Assembly: GCA_019119365.1 (NCBI GenBank)
Contig: DWXD01000044.1
Coordinates: 1 to 64,000, forward strand
Reading direction: 5' to 3'
Length of the DNA stretch: 64,000 nucleotides
From: Candidatus Gemmiger stercoripullorum
Lineage (GTDB): Bacteria; Bacillota; Clostridia; Oscillospirales; Ruminococcaceae
Shown here: piece after piece, positions 52,272-62,312 of the stretch
Position numbering within the stretch: position 1 is the stretch's first letter
How the letters are laid out: each line of letters starts with the position of its first letter
Translations under genes and position numbers: made by a program
Notes under the pieces: model-generated
Database searches by the model: none
The model's input: only the letters and a program-made list of their open reading frames with translations
Told to the model about the DNA's origin: nothing

Positions 52272-53339
52272 ATGAGAAAACGTATCCTTGCGGCGCTGAC
52301 CGCCGCCAGCCTGGCCGTCTCGCTGGCGGCCTGCGGCTCCGCCGGCAGCTCGGCGGCTGCTTCCGAAAGCACGGCCGCCGGTACCGGCACGACCGAGGCC
52401 GCCGAAGAAGCCGAAGACGCTGCCGAAGGCGCAGACGCCGCCACCGGCGAAGCCTTCACCGTCGGCATCTGCCAGCAGATGCCCCATGTCGCGCTGGACG
52501 CCGCGACCCTGGGCTTCAAGGATGCGCTGGTCGAAGCGTTTGGCGAGGGCGGCGTCGAATTTGACGAACAGAACGCCCAGGGCGATTCCAACACCTGCAA
52601 CACCATCGTCAACAGCTTTGTGTCCAGCGGCTATGACCTCATCATGGCCAACGGCACCAGCGCCCTGCAGGCCGCGCAGGCCGGCACGGCGGACATCCCC
52701 ATCCTCGGCACCTCTGTCACCGAGTACGGCGTCGCGCTGGGCATCGACGGCTTTGACGGCACCGTGGGCGGCAACGTCTCCGGCACCAGCGACCTGGCCC
52801 CGCTCGACGAGCAGGCCCAGATGCTGGCCGACCTGTTCCCGGTGGCCGAATACCCCAACGTCGGCATGCTCTACTGCAGCGCCGAACCCAACAGCGCCTA
52901 CCAGGTCGAGCAGGTCTCCAGCTTCCTGACCGAGATGGGCTACACCTGCACCGATTACTCGTTCAGCGATTCCAACGACCTCGCCACCGTTGTGACCAGC
53001 GCCTCCACGGCCTGCGACGTCATCTATGTCCCGACCGACAACACCGCCGCCTCCAACACCGAGATCATCCAGAACATCTGCCTGCCGGCCGGCGTGCCCA
53101 TCATCGCCGGTGAGGAGGGCATCTGCGGCGGCTGCGGCGTCGCCACGCTGTCGATCAGCTACTATGACCTCGGCTACGCCACCGGCGAGATGGCGGTGAA
53201 GGTCCTCTCCGGCGAGGCGGACATTGCCGAAATGCCGATCGAATACGCCCCCAACTTTACGAAGAAGTACAACGCCGCCAACGCCGAAGCGCTCGGCGTT
53301 GCCATCCCCGAAGATTACGAGGCCATCGCCGCCGAGTAA
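52272..53339 (+). CDS. ABC transporter substrate-binding lipoprotein (TrpX/ABC_sub_bind-like)
   Basis: Lipobox SLAACGS; VGICQQMPHVALDAATLGFKDAL. Confidence 0.88.
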   Translation: MRKRILAALTAASLAVSLAACGSAGSSAAASESTAAGTGTTEAAEEAEDAAEGADAATGEAFTVGICQQMPHVALDAATLGFKDALVEAFGEGGVEFDEQNAQGDSNTCNTIVNSFVSSGYDLIMANGTSALQAAQAGTADIPILGTSVTEYGVALGIDGFDGTVGGNVSGTSDLAPLDEQAQMLADLFPVAEYPNVGMLYCSAEPNSAYQVEQVSSFLTEMGYTCTDYSFSDSNDLATVVTSASTACDVIYVPTDNTAASNTEIIQNICLPAGVPIIAGEEGICGGCGVATLSISYYDLGYATGEMAVKVLSGEADIAEMPIEYAPNFTKKYNAANAEALGVAIPEDYEAIAAE

Positions 53340-53361
53340 ACCGCCCCAAACAGACCCCACG

Positions 53362-53404
53362 GCAGGAAAAAGGGAAAAAGTGCTTCCCTTTTTCCTGCTT
53401 TTTT
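53362..53404 (+). terminator. Intra-operon terminator/attenuator hairpin
   Basis: GCAGGAAAAAGGGAA-N7-TTCCCTTTTTCCTGC-TTTTTT. Confidence 0.85.
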
Positions 53405-53463
53405 GCTATACTTTAAAAGTCTGTAACTATTTTTCGGCCCATGCGGCCTTTGTGCAGGGAGGA

Positions 53464-54402
53464 ATGTTTCTTTTGGATATCATGGCATTGGTCAACGCGC
53501 TGCCGGGTGCGGCGGCGCAGGGCCTGATCTGGGCCATCATGGCCATCGGCGTCTACATCACCTACCGCGTGCTCGACATTGCGGACCTGACCGTCGACGG
53601 CACGCTGTGCACCGGCGGCGCGGTCTGCGTCGTCTGCATGATGAACGGCTGCAACGTCTGGGTCGCGATTTTGGCGGCCACCTGCGCCGGTCTGCTGGCC
53701 GGGCTTGTCACCGGCATCTTCCACACCTTCATGGGCATCCAGGCCATCCTGGCCGGTATCCTGACCCAGCTCGCGCTGTGGAGCGTCAACCTCAAGATCA
53801 TGGGCAAGGCCAACCAGGCCATCAATGTCGATAAATACGACCTGATCGTCTCGCTGCGCTACATCAAGGGCGTGCCGCTGTACCAGAACACGATCTTTGT
53901 GGTGGCCGTTATCATCGCCGTGCTCATCGCCGTGCTCTACTGGTTCTTCGGCACCGAGCTCGGCTGCGGCATCCGCGCCACCGGCTGCAACGCGGCCATG
54001 GCGCGCGCCCAGGGCATCAACACCAACCGCAACAAGGTTCTCGGCCTCATGATCTCGAACGGCCTGGTCGCTTTGTCCGGCGCGCTGCTGGCCCAGTACC
54101 AGGGCTTTGCCGATATCAATATGGGCCGCGGCTCCATCGTCATCGGCCTGGCCGCCGTCATCATCGGCGAAGCGCTGCTCAGCCGCATCTTCCGCAACTT
54201 TGCGCTCAAGCTCGTCTCGGTGGCGGTGGGCAGCATCGTCTACTACCTTGTCTATCAGGTCGTGATCTGGTGCAAGGTGGACACCGACCTGCTCAAGGCG
54301 TTCAGCGCCGTCGTGGTTGCCATCTTCCTGGCCGTGCCGTACTGGAAGGCCAAATACTTCACCCGTGTCGACGTGCGGAAAGGGGGCAGCGGCCGTGCTT
54401 GA
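53464..54402 (+). CDS. ABC transporter permease (branched-chain/TrpY-like)
   Basis: VYITYRVLDIADLTVDGTLCTGGAV, RATGCNAAMARAQGINTNRNKVLGL. Confidence 0.87.
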   Translation: MFLLDIMALVNALPGAAAQGLIWAIMAIGVYITYRVLDIADLTVDGTLCTGGAVCVVCMMNGCNVWVAILAATCAGLLAGLVTGIFHTFMGIQAILAGILTQLALWSVNLKIMGKANQAINVDKYDLIVSLRYIKGVPLYQNTIFVVAVIIAVLIAVLYWFFGTELGCGIRATGCNAAMARAQGINTNRNKVLGLMISNGLVALSGALLAQYQGFADINMGRGSIVIGLAAVIIGEALLSRIFRNFALKLVSVAVGSIVYYLVYQVVIWCKVDTDLLKAFSAVVVAIFLAVPYWKAKYFTRVDVRKGGSGRA

Positions 54403-55189
54403 ACTGAAAAACATCTACAAGACCTTCAACGCGGGCACCGTCAATGAAAAGGTGGCCCTCAACGGCCTGGACCTCACGCTGGAGGACGGCGACTTCGTCA
54501 CCGTCATCGGCGGCAACGGCGCGGGCAAGTCGACCATGCTCAACGCCGTGGCCGGGGTCTGGCCCATCGACATGGGCCGCATCCTCATCGACGGCAAGGA
54601 CATCACCCGCCTGCCGGAGCACAAGCGCGCCCAATACATCGGCCGCGTGTTCCAGGACCCGATGATGGGCACCGCCGCCACGATGGGCATTGACGAAAAC
54701 CTTGCGCTGGCCGCGCGCCGCGGCGCTTCCCGCACGCTGCGCCCCGGCATCAGCAAAAAGGAGCGCGAAGGCTACCGCGCCCAGCTCGCAAGCCTCGGCC
54801 TCGGGCTGGAAACGCGCATGACCAGCAAGGTCGGCCTGCTTTCGGGCGGGCAGCGCCAGGCCATCACGCTGCTGATGGCGACCCTGAAAAAGCCCAAGCT
54901 GCTGCTGCTGGACGAACACACCGCCGCGCTGGACCCCAAGACCGCGGCCAAGGTGCTGGAACTTTCGGAAAAGATCGTGCAGGAACACCACCTGACCACG
55001 CTGATGATCACCCACAACATGAAGGACGCCATCAAGTACGGCAACCGCCTGATCATGATGTACGAAGGGCGCATCATCTACGACGTGCGCGGCGAGGAAA
55101 AGCGAGCGCTGCATGTGTCCGACCTGCTGGCCCGCTTTGAGCAGATCAGCGGCGACGCCGCCGCCAACGACCGCATGCTGCTGAGCTGA
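54395..55189 (+). CDS. ABC transporter ATP-binding protein
   Basis: GGNGAGKSTMLNAVAG, LLSGGQRQAITLLMATL, LLLLDEHTAALDPKT; GTG start. Confidence 0.92.
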   Translation: MLELKNIYKTFNAGTVNEKVALNGLDLTLEDGDFVTVIGGNGAGKSTMLNAVAGVWPIDMGRILIDGKDITRLPEHKRAQYIGRVFQDPMMGTAATMGIDENLALAARRGASRTLRPGISKKEREGYRAQLASLGLGLETRMTSKVGLLSGGQRQAITLLMATLKKPKLLLLDEHTAALDPKTAAKVLELSEKIVQEHHLTTLMITHNMKDAIKYGNRLIMMYEGRIIYDVRGEEKRALHVSDLLARFEQISGDAAANDRMLLS

Positions 55190-55231
55190 GGCTGCGCCGG
55201 GGTTTGCTTTTCCATTGGTTTCGATACACAG

Positions 55232-55264
55232 CCGGCAGCGCCCGTTCGGGCGCTGCCGGTTTTT
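55232..55264 (+). terminator. Rho-independent terminator
   Basis: CCGGCAGCGCCCG-TT-CGGGCGCTGCCGG-TTTTT. Confidence 0.95.
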
Positions 55265-55315
55265 GCGCAATGATTACGAAATGGTGAAAGAATTCGTAAA
55301 TTTGGCTGCAAACAA

Positions 55316-55344
55316 TTTTCAAACACGCGGGTTTGTGCTATAAT
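55316..55344 (+). promoter_or_regulatory. Promoter for HAD phosphatase gene
   Basis: TTTTCA-N17-TATAAT. Confidence 0.55.
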
Positions 55345-55391
55345 GATAAGCACGAGTATTCTGCCGCTTTGGTGAGAAAGGGGAGGGGCGC

Positions 55392-56051
55392 ATGCCTGCG
55401 TTTGACGCCGTTTTGTTCGATGTGGACGGAACGCTGCTGCATTCCCGCCCCGGCATCCTGCACACGTTCGCCTATGCGTTCCGGCAAATGGGCCTTGACC
55501 CCGCGGGCATCGACTGTACGCGGTATCTGGGCCCGCCGCTGCGCTGGAGCTTCGCGCAGCACTTTTCAAGCGAGGCGGACGTCGAGCGCGCCGTCGAACA
55601 CTACCGCACGCGCTATGCGGAGGCCGGCATGCATGAATGCGCGCCGTTCCCCGGCGTCAGGGCGATGCTGGCGGCGCTGCGCGCGGCGGGGGTGTTCCTG
55701 GCCACCGCCACCTGCAAGCCGGTCGACGTCGTGCGCCCGATTTTGGCCGAACAGGGCCTTGCGCCGTATTTTGATCTCATCGGCGGCGCAAGCATGGACG
55801 CGAGCGTGGACACCAAGGCCGCCGTCATCCGGCAGGACCTGGCCGATGCGCGCCTTGCCGGCAGGCGGGTGCTCATGGTCGGCGACCGGCAGGACGACCT
55901 GCAGGGCGCGGCCGCCTGCGGCCTGCCCGCCGCCGGGGTGCTGTACGGCTACGGCAGCCGGGCGGAGCTGGAAGCCTGCCGCCCGCTTTTCCTGGCAGAG
56001 GACTGCGAAGAACTGACCCGCCGTATCCTGCAAGGGGACACGGCGCGATAG
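55392..56051 (+). CDS. HAD-IA phosphatase (Gph-like)
   Basis: VLFDVDGTLLHSRPGILHTF, MVGDRQDDLQGAAACGLPAAGVLYGYG. Confidence 0.87.
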   Translation: MPAFDAVLFDVDGTLLHSRPGILHTFAYAFRQMGLDPAGIDCTRYLGPPLRWSFAQHFSSEADVERAVEHYRTRYAEAGMHECAPFPGVRAMLAALRAAGVFLATATCKPVDVVRPILAEQGLAPYFDLIGGASMDASVDTKAAVIRQDLADARLAGRRVLMVGDRQDDLQGAAACGLPAAGVLYGYGSRAELEACRPLFLAEDCEELTRRILQGDTAR

Positions 56052-56076
56052 AAACAAACGGAGGGATACCCAAGCT

Positions 56077-57759
56077 ATGAGCCGCCACAATTCCCGTATG
56101 GGCTCGTTCAGCCCCACCCAGCGCCGCGCCTGTATCGTGCTTGTTCTGTGCGTGCTGGCCGTCATCCTCAGCGCCGTGTTCTCCTGGGGGCTGCTGCCTG
56201 GTCTGCTCGGCCGCGGCGGCGGCCGGACCGGCGACTATGACCCGGACCAGTACCCTGTCGATACCACGCTGGGCAGCGTTCTGCCCGCCTCTGCCGCCGA
56301 CGGCAGCTACCTGTCCTCGACCGTGTTCGTGGGCGGGCCGTATACAGACTCTCTGTACACCACCGGCCAGATCACGCTGGACCAGTACCTGGGCGCCGAC
56401 GGCCTGACCATCGGCGATATCCTGCAGCGCTCCTGCATCAGCTTTGCCCAGGACTCGAACACCTATACCGTGCCCCAGGCGCTTGCCAAAATGAAGCCCC
56501 GCCGCGCCATCATCACGCTGGGCGGCGCCGATTTGGACGGCGCGACCGTCGACAGCTTCATCATGGACTACCGCAACGTGCTGCGCTCGCTTTCGACCGC
56601 CTACTCTTACTGCGATCTGATCGTCAACGCGCTGCCGCCGGTGGCGGAAACCAGCGAGGGCGCCGCTGCGCGCCAGACGCTGATCGACCAGATCAACCAG
56701 CAGCTGGCGATCGTCTGCAACGAGGACGGCTACAAGTTCCTCAACAGCGCCGAGGTCCTCAAGGCGGACACCGGCTTTGCCGACCCGACCTATTTTGAGG
56801 GCAACGGCTACAACGCCTCCGGCGCACGCACGGTGCTCGACTACGCCGCGGCCCACGCCTGGCAGTCGGACGACCGCCGCCCCGATACCAACGACATCCC
56901 CGTGCGCGCCCAGCAGCCCGCCGCCGCGCCCACAGCCGGGCCGACGCCGTCGGCCACGCCGGGCAAGTTCACCGCCAGCTACGAGGTCGAGGACCCCGAC
57001 ACGGGCTCGCTCAAGAGCGGCGACAAGAGCGGCGTTTCGGAGCTTTCGTTCGAGGATGTGGAGCCCGGCGAGCCGATCTCGGTCACAGCCGTCCCGGCCG
57101 AAGGTTATGAGTTCTACCAGTGGAGCGACAACCAGACCAGCGCCACCCGCTACGACATCGTCACGCGCGATATCTCAGTCACGGCGATGTTCAACAAAAA
57201 GGTCACCGTTGTTCTGACCATCAACGAGGGCGACCGGAACATCCGCCTCGGCGAGAGCGTCGTCTTCCACTCCACCCTCAAGGTCGACGATAAGGACGGC
57301 AACACCGACAACGTCCAGTGGGCCGTCAACGGCGACCTTGTCCGCAACGGCTACAGCTTTGAGTTCAAGCCCGAGGCCGAAGGCACCTACACCATCCGCG
57401 CGGGCATCGAGATCGAGGGCGTCTACGCCTCGCAGGAGGTCACGGTCACGGTCGAAAAACCGGCCACCAGCATCTCGATCAGCGGCTCGGATTCGATCCG
57501 CGCCGGGGAGTCTGTCACCCTCACCGCCAAAGTGGAGAACGGCTCCGGCGATACGACCTGGTCCTGCGAGCAGCTGCCCGGCTGGTCCGCCACCGGCTCT
57601 ACGGCGCAGTTCAGCGCCGACTCGGTGGGCCGCTACTACATCAAGGCGACGAACAACGGCGCCAGCAGCGAATTTGAGCTCAATGTCGAGGCCGCCCCGA
57701 CGCCGGAGCCGGACCGCGGCGACGAGCACAAGGACGACAACGACGACGAAGAAGATTGA
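56077..57759 (+). CDS. Membrane-anchored SGNH-like protein with InlB-repeat-like and Ig-like domains
   Basis: TM, SGNH-like FVGGPYTDSLY / NALPPV / DPTYFEGNGYNASGA, then PAEGYEFYQWSDN...ISVTAMF and Ig-like repeats. Confidence 0.65.
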   Translation: MSRHNSRMGSFSPTQRRACIVLVLCVLAVILSAVFSWGLLPGLLGRGGGRTGDYDPDQYPVDTTLGSVLPASAADGSYLSSTVFVGGPYTDSLYTTGQITLDQYLGADGLTIGDILQRSCISFAQDSNTYTVPQALAKMKPRRAIITLGGADLDGATVDSFIMDYRNVLRSLSTAYSYCDLIVNALPPVAETSEGAAARQTLIDQINQQLAIVCNEDGYKFLNSAEVLKADTGFADPTYFEGNGYNASGARTVLDYAAAHAWQSDDRRPDTNDIPVRAQQPAAAPTAGPTPSATPGKFTASYEVEDPDTGSLKSGDKSGVSELSFEDVEPGEPISVTAVPAEGYEFYQWSDNQTSATRYDIVTRDISVTAMFNKKVTVVLTINEGDRNIRLGESVVFHSTLKVDDKDGNTDNVQWAVNGDLVRNGYSFEFKPEAEGTYTIRAGIEIEGVYASQEVTVTVEKPATSISISGSDSIRAGESVTLTAKVENGSGDTTWSCEQLPGWSATGSTAQFSADSVGRYYIKATNNGASSEFELNVEAAPTPEPDRGDEHKDDNDDEED

Positions 57760-57777
57760 TCCCAACAGGAGCAGACC

Positions 57778-58524
57778 ATGGCATACTATACCTGTCTTTT
57801 GCTCGATGCAGACAACACGCTGCTCGATTTTGACGCGGCCGAGCGCAAGGCGCTGGCCGACACCCTCATCCATTACGACCTGCCCCACGACGAAGCGGCG
57901 CTCGACACCTATCACCAGGTCAACCGCCGCCTGTGGGACAGCCTGGCCAAAGGCGAGCTCAACAAAAACCGGCTGTTTGCCATCCGTTTCGGCCAGTACC
58001 TCAAGGCGATGGGCCTGCCGGATAACGGCAAAGGCCGCGAAATGAACGAATTTTACGAAGACCTGCTTTCGACCCACGCCGACCTTTTGCCCGGCGCGCT
58101 GACCGCGCTGGACGAACTGGCCGAAGTCGCCACGCTGGCCATCGTCTCCAACGGCGCGTACAAGGTGCAGAGCGCCCGCATCGCCGATTCCGGCATCGCC
58201 CGCTTTATGGACGGCGTCTATATCTCGGAAAAGGTCGGGGCCTCCAAGCCGTCGGCCCGCATCTTCGACGCCGCGCTGCGCGACCTTGGCGTCAACGACC
58301 GCAGCCGCGTGCTCGTCGTCGGCGACGATCTGCTCGCCGACATCCGCGGCGGCCAGAGCGCCGGGCTGGACACCTGCTGGGTCAACTTTGACGGCCGCGA
58401 AAACGAAAGCGGTGTGGAACCCAAATATACGATCGGCTCCTACGAGGCGCTGTACCACATCGTCATGGAGCCCGAAGAACTTGAAAATCTTGGCGCCCGC
58501 AACCGCCGCCACCGCAACGATTGA
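57778..58524 (+). CDS. YjjG-type HAD hydrolase
   Basis: LLLDADNTLLDFDAAERKAL, VSNGAYKVQ, VVGDDLLADIRGGQSAGLDTCWVN. Confidence 0.87.
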   Translation: MAYYTCLLLDADNTLLDFDAAERKALADTLIHYDLPHDEAALDTYHQVNRRLWDSLAKGELNKNRLFAIRFGQYLKAMGLPDNGKGREMNEFYEDLLSTHADLLPGALTALDELAEVATLAIVSNGAYKVQSARIADSGIARFMDGVYISEKVGASKPSARIFDAALRDLGVNDRSRVLVVGDDLLADIRGGQSAGLDTCWVNFDGRENESGVEPKYTIGSYEALYHIVMEPEELENLGARNRRHRND

Positions 58525-58528
58525 CGCG

Positions 58529-58560
58529 ATGCCGCTGCCGCCCCGGGCAGCGGCATTTTT
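58529..58560 (+). terminator. Terminator hairpin
   Basis: ATGCCGCTGCC-N5-GGCAGCGGCAT-TTTT. Confidence 0.85.
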
Positions 58561-58602
58561 GGCGCGGGCGCATCCAACGAAACAACGAAAGGTTTGAATA
58601 CC

Positions 58603-60501
58603 ATGCTGATCGAACTGCAGGACCTTGGCCGCAGCTTTGGCGAGCGCGAGGTCCTGGCCGGTGTGACGGCCAACGTGGAAAAAGGCGACCGCATCGGCAT
58701 CATCGGTGCCAACGGCACCGGCAAGACCACGCTGCTGCGCATCCTGTGCGGCGAACTTGCGCCGGATACGGGCACGGCCGCTTTCGCCCGCGGCGTCACC
58801 TGCGGCTACCTGGAACAGACCGGCCGCCTGGAGCCGGGCCGCGATATCTACGACACGATGCGCCAGGCGTTCTCCCCGGCGCTGGCCGCCATGCAGCAGC
58901 AGGAATCGCTGCAAAAGCAGCTCGCCCACGCCGCGCCGGACCAGATCCCCGCCATCGAGGAACAGATCGCCCGCTGTATCGCCGTCATTGACGCGATGGA
59001 CGCCTACAACATGGACACCCAGATCCGCAAGGTGCTCAACGGCATGGGCTTCCCGGAAAACACCTGGGAGAAAAAGGCCGGCGTGCTTTCGGGCGGGGAA
59101 CAGACCCGCCTGCGCCTGGCGCGCCTGCTGCTCGAGCGCCCCGACGTGCTGATTCTGGACGAACCCACCAACCACCTGGACCTGACCACGATGGATTGGC
59201 TGGAAACTTATCTCAAGGCCTACCGCGGCGCGGTGCTTGTCGTCAGCCACGACCGCTATTTTCTCGACGCCGTCTGCACCCGCATCTGGGAGCTGGCGGG
59301 CAAGACCATCGTGACCTACAAGGGCAACTATTCGGCGTACCTGCCCCAGCGCGAAGCCGCCGACGAACGCCAGCAGAAGTTGCACGACGCCGCCGTCGAA
59401 AAGGCCGCCAAGCTGCAGGATTACATCGACCGCAACCTTGTGCGCGCCTCCACGACCAAAATGGCCCAGAGCCGCCGCAAGCAGCTGGAAAAGCTCGAGA
59501 TCGTCGACGCGCCCGAGCGCCCCGGCCGCGGGCTCAATTTCCGCTTTGAATACGACATCGAGCCGTATGAGGAGCTCGTCATCATGAAGGGCCTGACCAT
59601 CCGCATCGGCGAGCGCACGCTGCTGGAACCGCTGGATTACACGGTCCGCCGCGGCGACAAGCTCGTCATTGCCGGGCCCAACGGCACGGGCAAATCGACG
59701 CTTTTGCAGGTGCTGGACGGCAAGCGCCGCCCCTCCGGCGGCATGGTGCGCCTGGGCTCCGGGGCCAAGGCGGGCGTTTTCACCCAGCAGCAGGCGCGCC
59801 GCGCCGGCCGCGTCATCGACGCGATCTGGAACCAGTACCCGCGCTTTACCGAGCTCGAAGTCCGCAGCCACCTGGCCCGCTTCGGCTACCGCGGCGAGGA
59901 AGTCTTCAAGGACTGCGCGACGCTGTCCGGCGGCGAGGCCGCCCGCCTGCGCTTTGCCGAGCTCGCGCTCGAACGCCCGAACCTGATGTTTCTGGACGAG
60001 CCGACCAACCACCTCGACATCTATATGCGCGAAAGCCTGACCCAGGCGCTGGCCGCCTACACCGGCACGCTGCTGCTCGTCACCCACGACCGCTACCTGA
60101 TGCAGACGCTCGGCTGCCCGATCCTCTACCTTGAAGACGGCAAAGCGACGTTCTACCGTGATTTTGCCGCCCTGCATGCGCAGGACACTGCCCCGGCCGC
60201 CCCGCGCGCCGCCGCGCCGAAGGATGCCCCGGCGCGCGGCGGCTACGGCAAGGAGCAGCGCCGCCGCCGCGCCGAGCTGCGCGCCCGCATCAAGGCACTG
60301 GAGGACGAGATCGAGGACCTCGGCGCGCACATCGTTGAACTGGAAAACGAGCTGAACGACCCGCAGGTCCTGCGCGACCATCTGCTCGTACGCGATAAAT
60401 GCGACGAACTGGACGACGCGCGCTTCCACCAGCAGGAAAAATTTGACGAGTGGGAACGCCTGAGCGAGGAGCAGGAACGCCTGGAAGCCGAGGACGCCTG
60501 A
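58603..60501 (+). CDS. ABC-F family ATPase
   Basis: Two ATPase domains: GANGTGKTTLL / LSGGEQTRLRLARLLL and GPNGTGKSTLL / LSGGEAARLRFAEL, LDEPTNHLD twice; C-terminal coiled coil. Confidence 0.95.
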   Translation: MLIELQDLGRSFGEREVLAGVTANVEKGDRIGIIGANGTGKTTLLRILCGELAPDTGTAAFARGVTCGYLEQTGRLEPGRDIYDTMRQAFSPALAAMQQQESLQKQLAHAAPDQIPAIEEQIARCIAVIDAMDAYNMDTQIRKVLNGMGFPENTWEKKAGVLSGGEQTRLRLARLLLERPDVLILDEPTNHLDLTTMDWLETYLKAYRGAVLVVSHDRYFLDAVCTRIWELAGKTIVTYKGNYSAYLPQREAADERQQKLHDAAVEKAAKLQDYIDRNLVRASTTKMAQSRRKQLEKLEIVDAPERPGRGLNFRFEYDIEPYEELVIMKGLTIRIGERTLLEPLDYTVRRGDKLVIAGPNGTGKSTLLQVLDGKRRPSGGMVRLGSGAKAGVFTQQQARRAGRVIDAIWNQYPRFTELEVRSHLARFGYRGEEVFKDCATLSGGEAARLRFAELALERPNLMFLDEPTNHLDIYMRESLTQALAAYTGTLLLVTHDRYLMQTLGCPILYLEDGKATFYRDFAALHAQDTAPAAPRAAAPKDAPARGGYGKEQRRRRAELRARIKALEDEIEDLGAHIVELENELNDPQVLRDHLLVRDKCDELDDARFHQQEKFDEWERLSEEQERLEAEDA

Positions 60502-60521
60502 TACTTTTACGCAACTGTAAC

Positions 60522-60549
60522 TTGCTTTCTGGTCAAAACGCGGTATACT
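60522..60549 (+). promoter_or_regulatory. Promoter for glycan gene cluster
   Basis: TTGCTT-N16-TATACT. Confidence 0.55.
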
Positions 60550-60620
60550 AATTTTAAAAATGCCGTAAACTGTGCCCAAAACGCGGCGCTGCGCCGCAAA
60601 ACTGCGAACGGGGAACCGAG

Positions 60621-61385
60621 TTGGAAACGAAGATCATCATCGCTACGCATAAGCCTTACTGGATACCGGACGATCCCATGTATCTGCCGGTACAGATGGG
60701 GCATGCCATCCACCCGGATATCGGCTATACCGGCGACGATACCGGCGAGAACATCTCCGACCGCAACTGGAATTTCTGCGAGCTGACCGGGCTGTACTGG
60801 GCCTGGAAAAACATCGAGGCCGATTACATCGGCCTTGTGCACTACCGGCGCTACTTTGCCAGCCGGGCCAACCGCTTTGCGCCCAAGCGCCAGCGCGTCA
60901 TCCGGCACGAGGAGCTCGACCAAATCCTCGCCACCACCAACGTGATCCTGCCGCAGGAGCGCCACTATTACATCGAGACCAACTACACCCAGTACATCCA
61001 CGCCCACCACAAGCAGGACCTCGTGGTCACGCGGGCCATCATTGCGCGCAAATGCCCGGAGTATCTGCCCGCCTACGACCTCTACATGTCCAAGACCCAC
61101 GGCCACCACTTCAACATGTTTGTGATGAAGCGGGAACTGCTGGATCACTACTGCACCTGGCTGTTCGATATCCTGTTCGAGCTCGAGCGCGAACTGGACA
61201 TCTCCCACTATTCGGTCAACGACAAGCGGGTGTTCGGCTTTGTCAGCGAGCGCCTGCTCGACGCCTGGCTCAGCACCAACAACATCTCTTACGAGGAACT
61301 CGCCGTGCTCTACATGGAGCCGCAGCACTGGCTGCGCAAGGGCAGCGCCTTTGTGTGGCGCAAGCTGTTCCCCAAAAAGGACTGA
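60621..61385 (+). CDS. DUF4422 glycosyltransferase-like protein
   Basis: IIIATHKPYWIPDDPMYLPVQMG...ENISDRNWNFCELTGLYWAWKN...IGLVHYRRYF; TTG start. Confidence 0.88.
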   Translation: METKIIIATHKPYWIPDDPMYLPVQMGHAIHPDIGYTGDDTGENISDRNWNFCELTGLYWAWKNIEADYIGLVHYRRYFASRANRFAPKRQRVIRHEELDQILATTNVILPQERHYYIETNYTQYIHAHHKQDLVVTRAIIARKCPEYLPAYDLYMSKTHGHHFNMFVMKRELLDHYCTWLFDILFELERELDISHYSVNDKRVFGFVSERLLDAWLSTNNISYEELAVLYMEPQHWLRKGSAFVWRKLFPKKD

Positions 61386-61391
61386 ACGAAC

Positions 61392-62312
61392 GTGCAAACG
61401 CAACGCATCGCCGCCGTCGTCGTCACCTACAACCGGCTGCCGCTGCTGCGCCGCTGCCTGGCGGCGCTGGCCGCCTGCCGCGCGGCGTGCCCGGGCGCGG
61501 CGCTGGATATCTGGGTCGTGGACAACGCCAGCACCGACGGCACCGCCGCGGCGCTGGCCGCCTGGCAGGACCCCGGCCTGCATTACCGCAACACCGGGCG
61601 CAACCTGGGCGGGGCGGGGGGCTTTGCCTGGGGCCTGCGCGCCGCCGCGGCCGAAGCCTATGACTTTTACTGGATCATGGACGACGACACGCTGCCCGAA
61701 CCCGGCGCGCTGGCCGCGCTGCTGGCGGCCCACGCCGGGCTGGGCGGCCGGTACGGCTGGCTTTCCTCCCGCGCGCTCACGCCGCAGGGCTGCGACCAGC
61801 CCATGAACCGCCAGCGCCGCACGCCCTACCGCGACATCGCCGGGTACGGCGAAGCGCTCGTGCCCTCGGTCATGGCGAGCTTTGTCTCGCTGTTTGTGCC
61901 GGGGGACGTTGTGCAGGAATACGGCGTGCCCATCGCCGAATTCTTCATCTGGTCCGACGATTGGGAGTATACCCGCCGCATCTCCCGCGCGCTGCCCTGC
62001 TACACCGTCCCGGCCAGCCGCGTCGTCCACGCAATGCAGAACACAGCGCCCTGCAACATCGCTCTCGACGTGCCCGCCCGCTGGGAGCGGTACCGCTATT
62101 TTTACCGCAACGACGTCTATCTCTACCGGCGCGAAGGCCCGGCCGGGTGGCTGTGGCTGCTTTGCAAGGACCTCTGGCACAGCGCCCAGGTGCTTGTGCG
62201 CCCCGGCGCGCGCAAAGCCTACCGCCTGGGCATCATCTGGGGCGGTTTTGCCGCCGGGGTCCGCTTTGCCCCGCCCGTGCCCGCGCTGGCGCCGCCATCG
62301 GAACCGCAATGA
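61392..62312 (+). CDS. Family 2 glycosyltransferase (GlfT2-like)
   Basis: AAVVVTYNRLPLLRRCL, DNASTDGTA, NTGRNLGGAGGFAWGL, WIMDDDTLPEP; GTG start. Confidence 0.9.
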   Translation: MQTQRIAAVVVTYNRLPLLRRCLAALAACRAACPGAALDIWVVDNASTDGTAAALAAWQDPGLHYRNTGRNLGGAGGFAWGLRAAAAEAYDFYWIMDDDTLPEPGALAALLAAHAGLGGRYGWLSSRALTPQGCDQPMNRQRRTPYRDIAGYGEALVPSVMASFVSLFVPGDVVQEYGVPIAEFFIWSDDWEYTRRISRALPCYTVPASRVVHAMQNTAPCNIALDVPARWERYRYFYRNDVYLYRREGPAGWLWLLCKDLWHSAQVLVRPGARKAYRLGIIWGGFAAGVRFAPPVPALAPPSEPQ

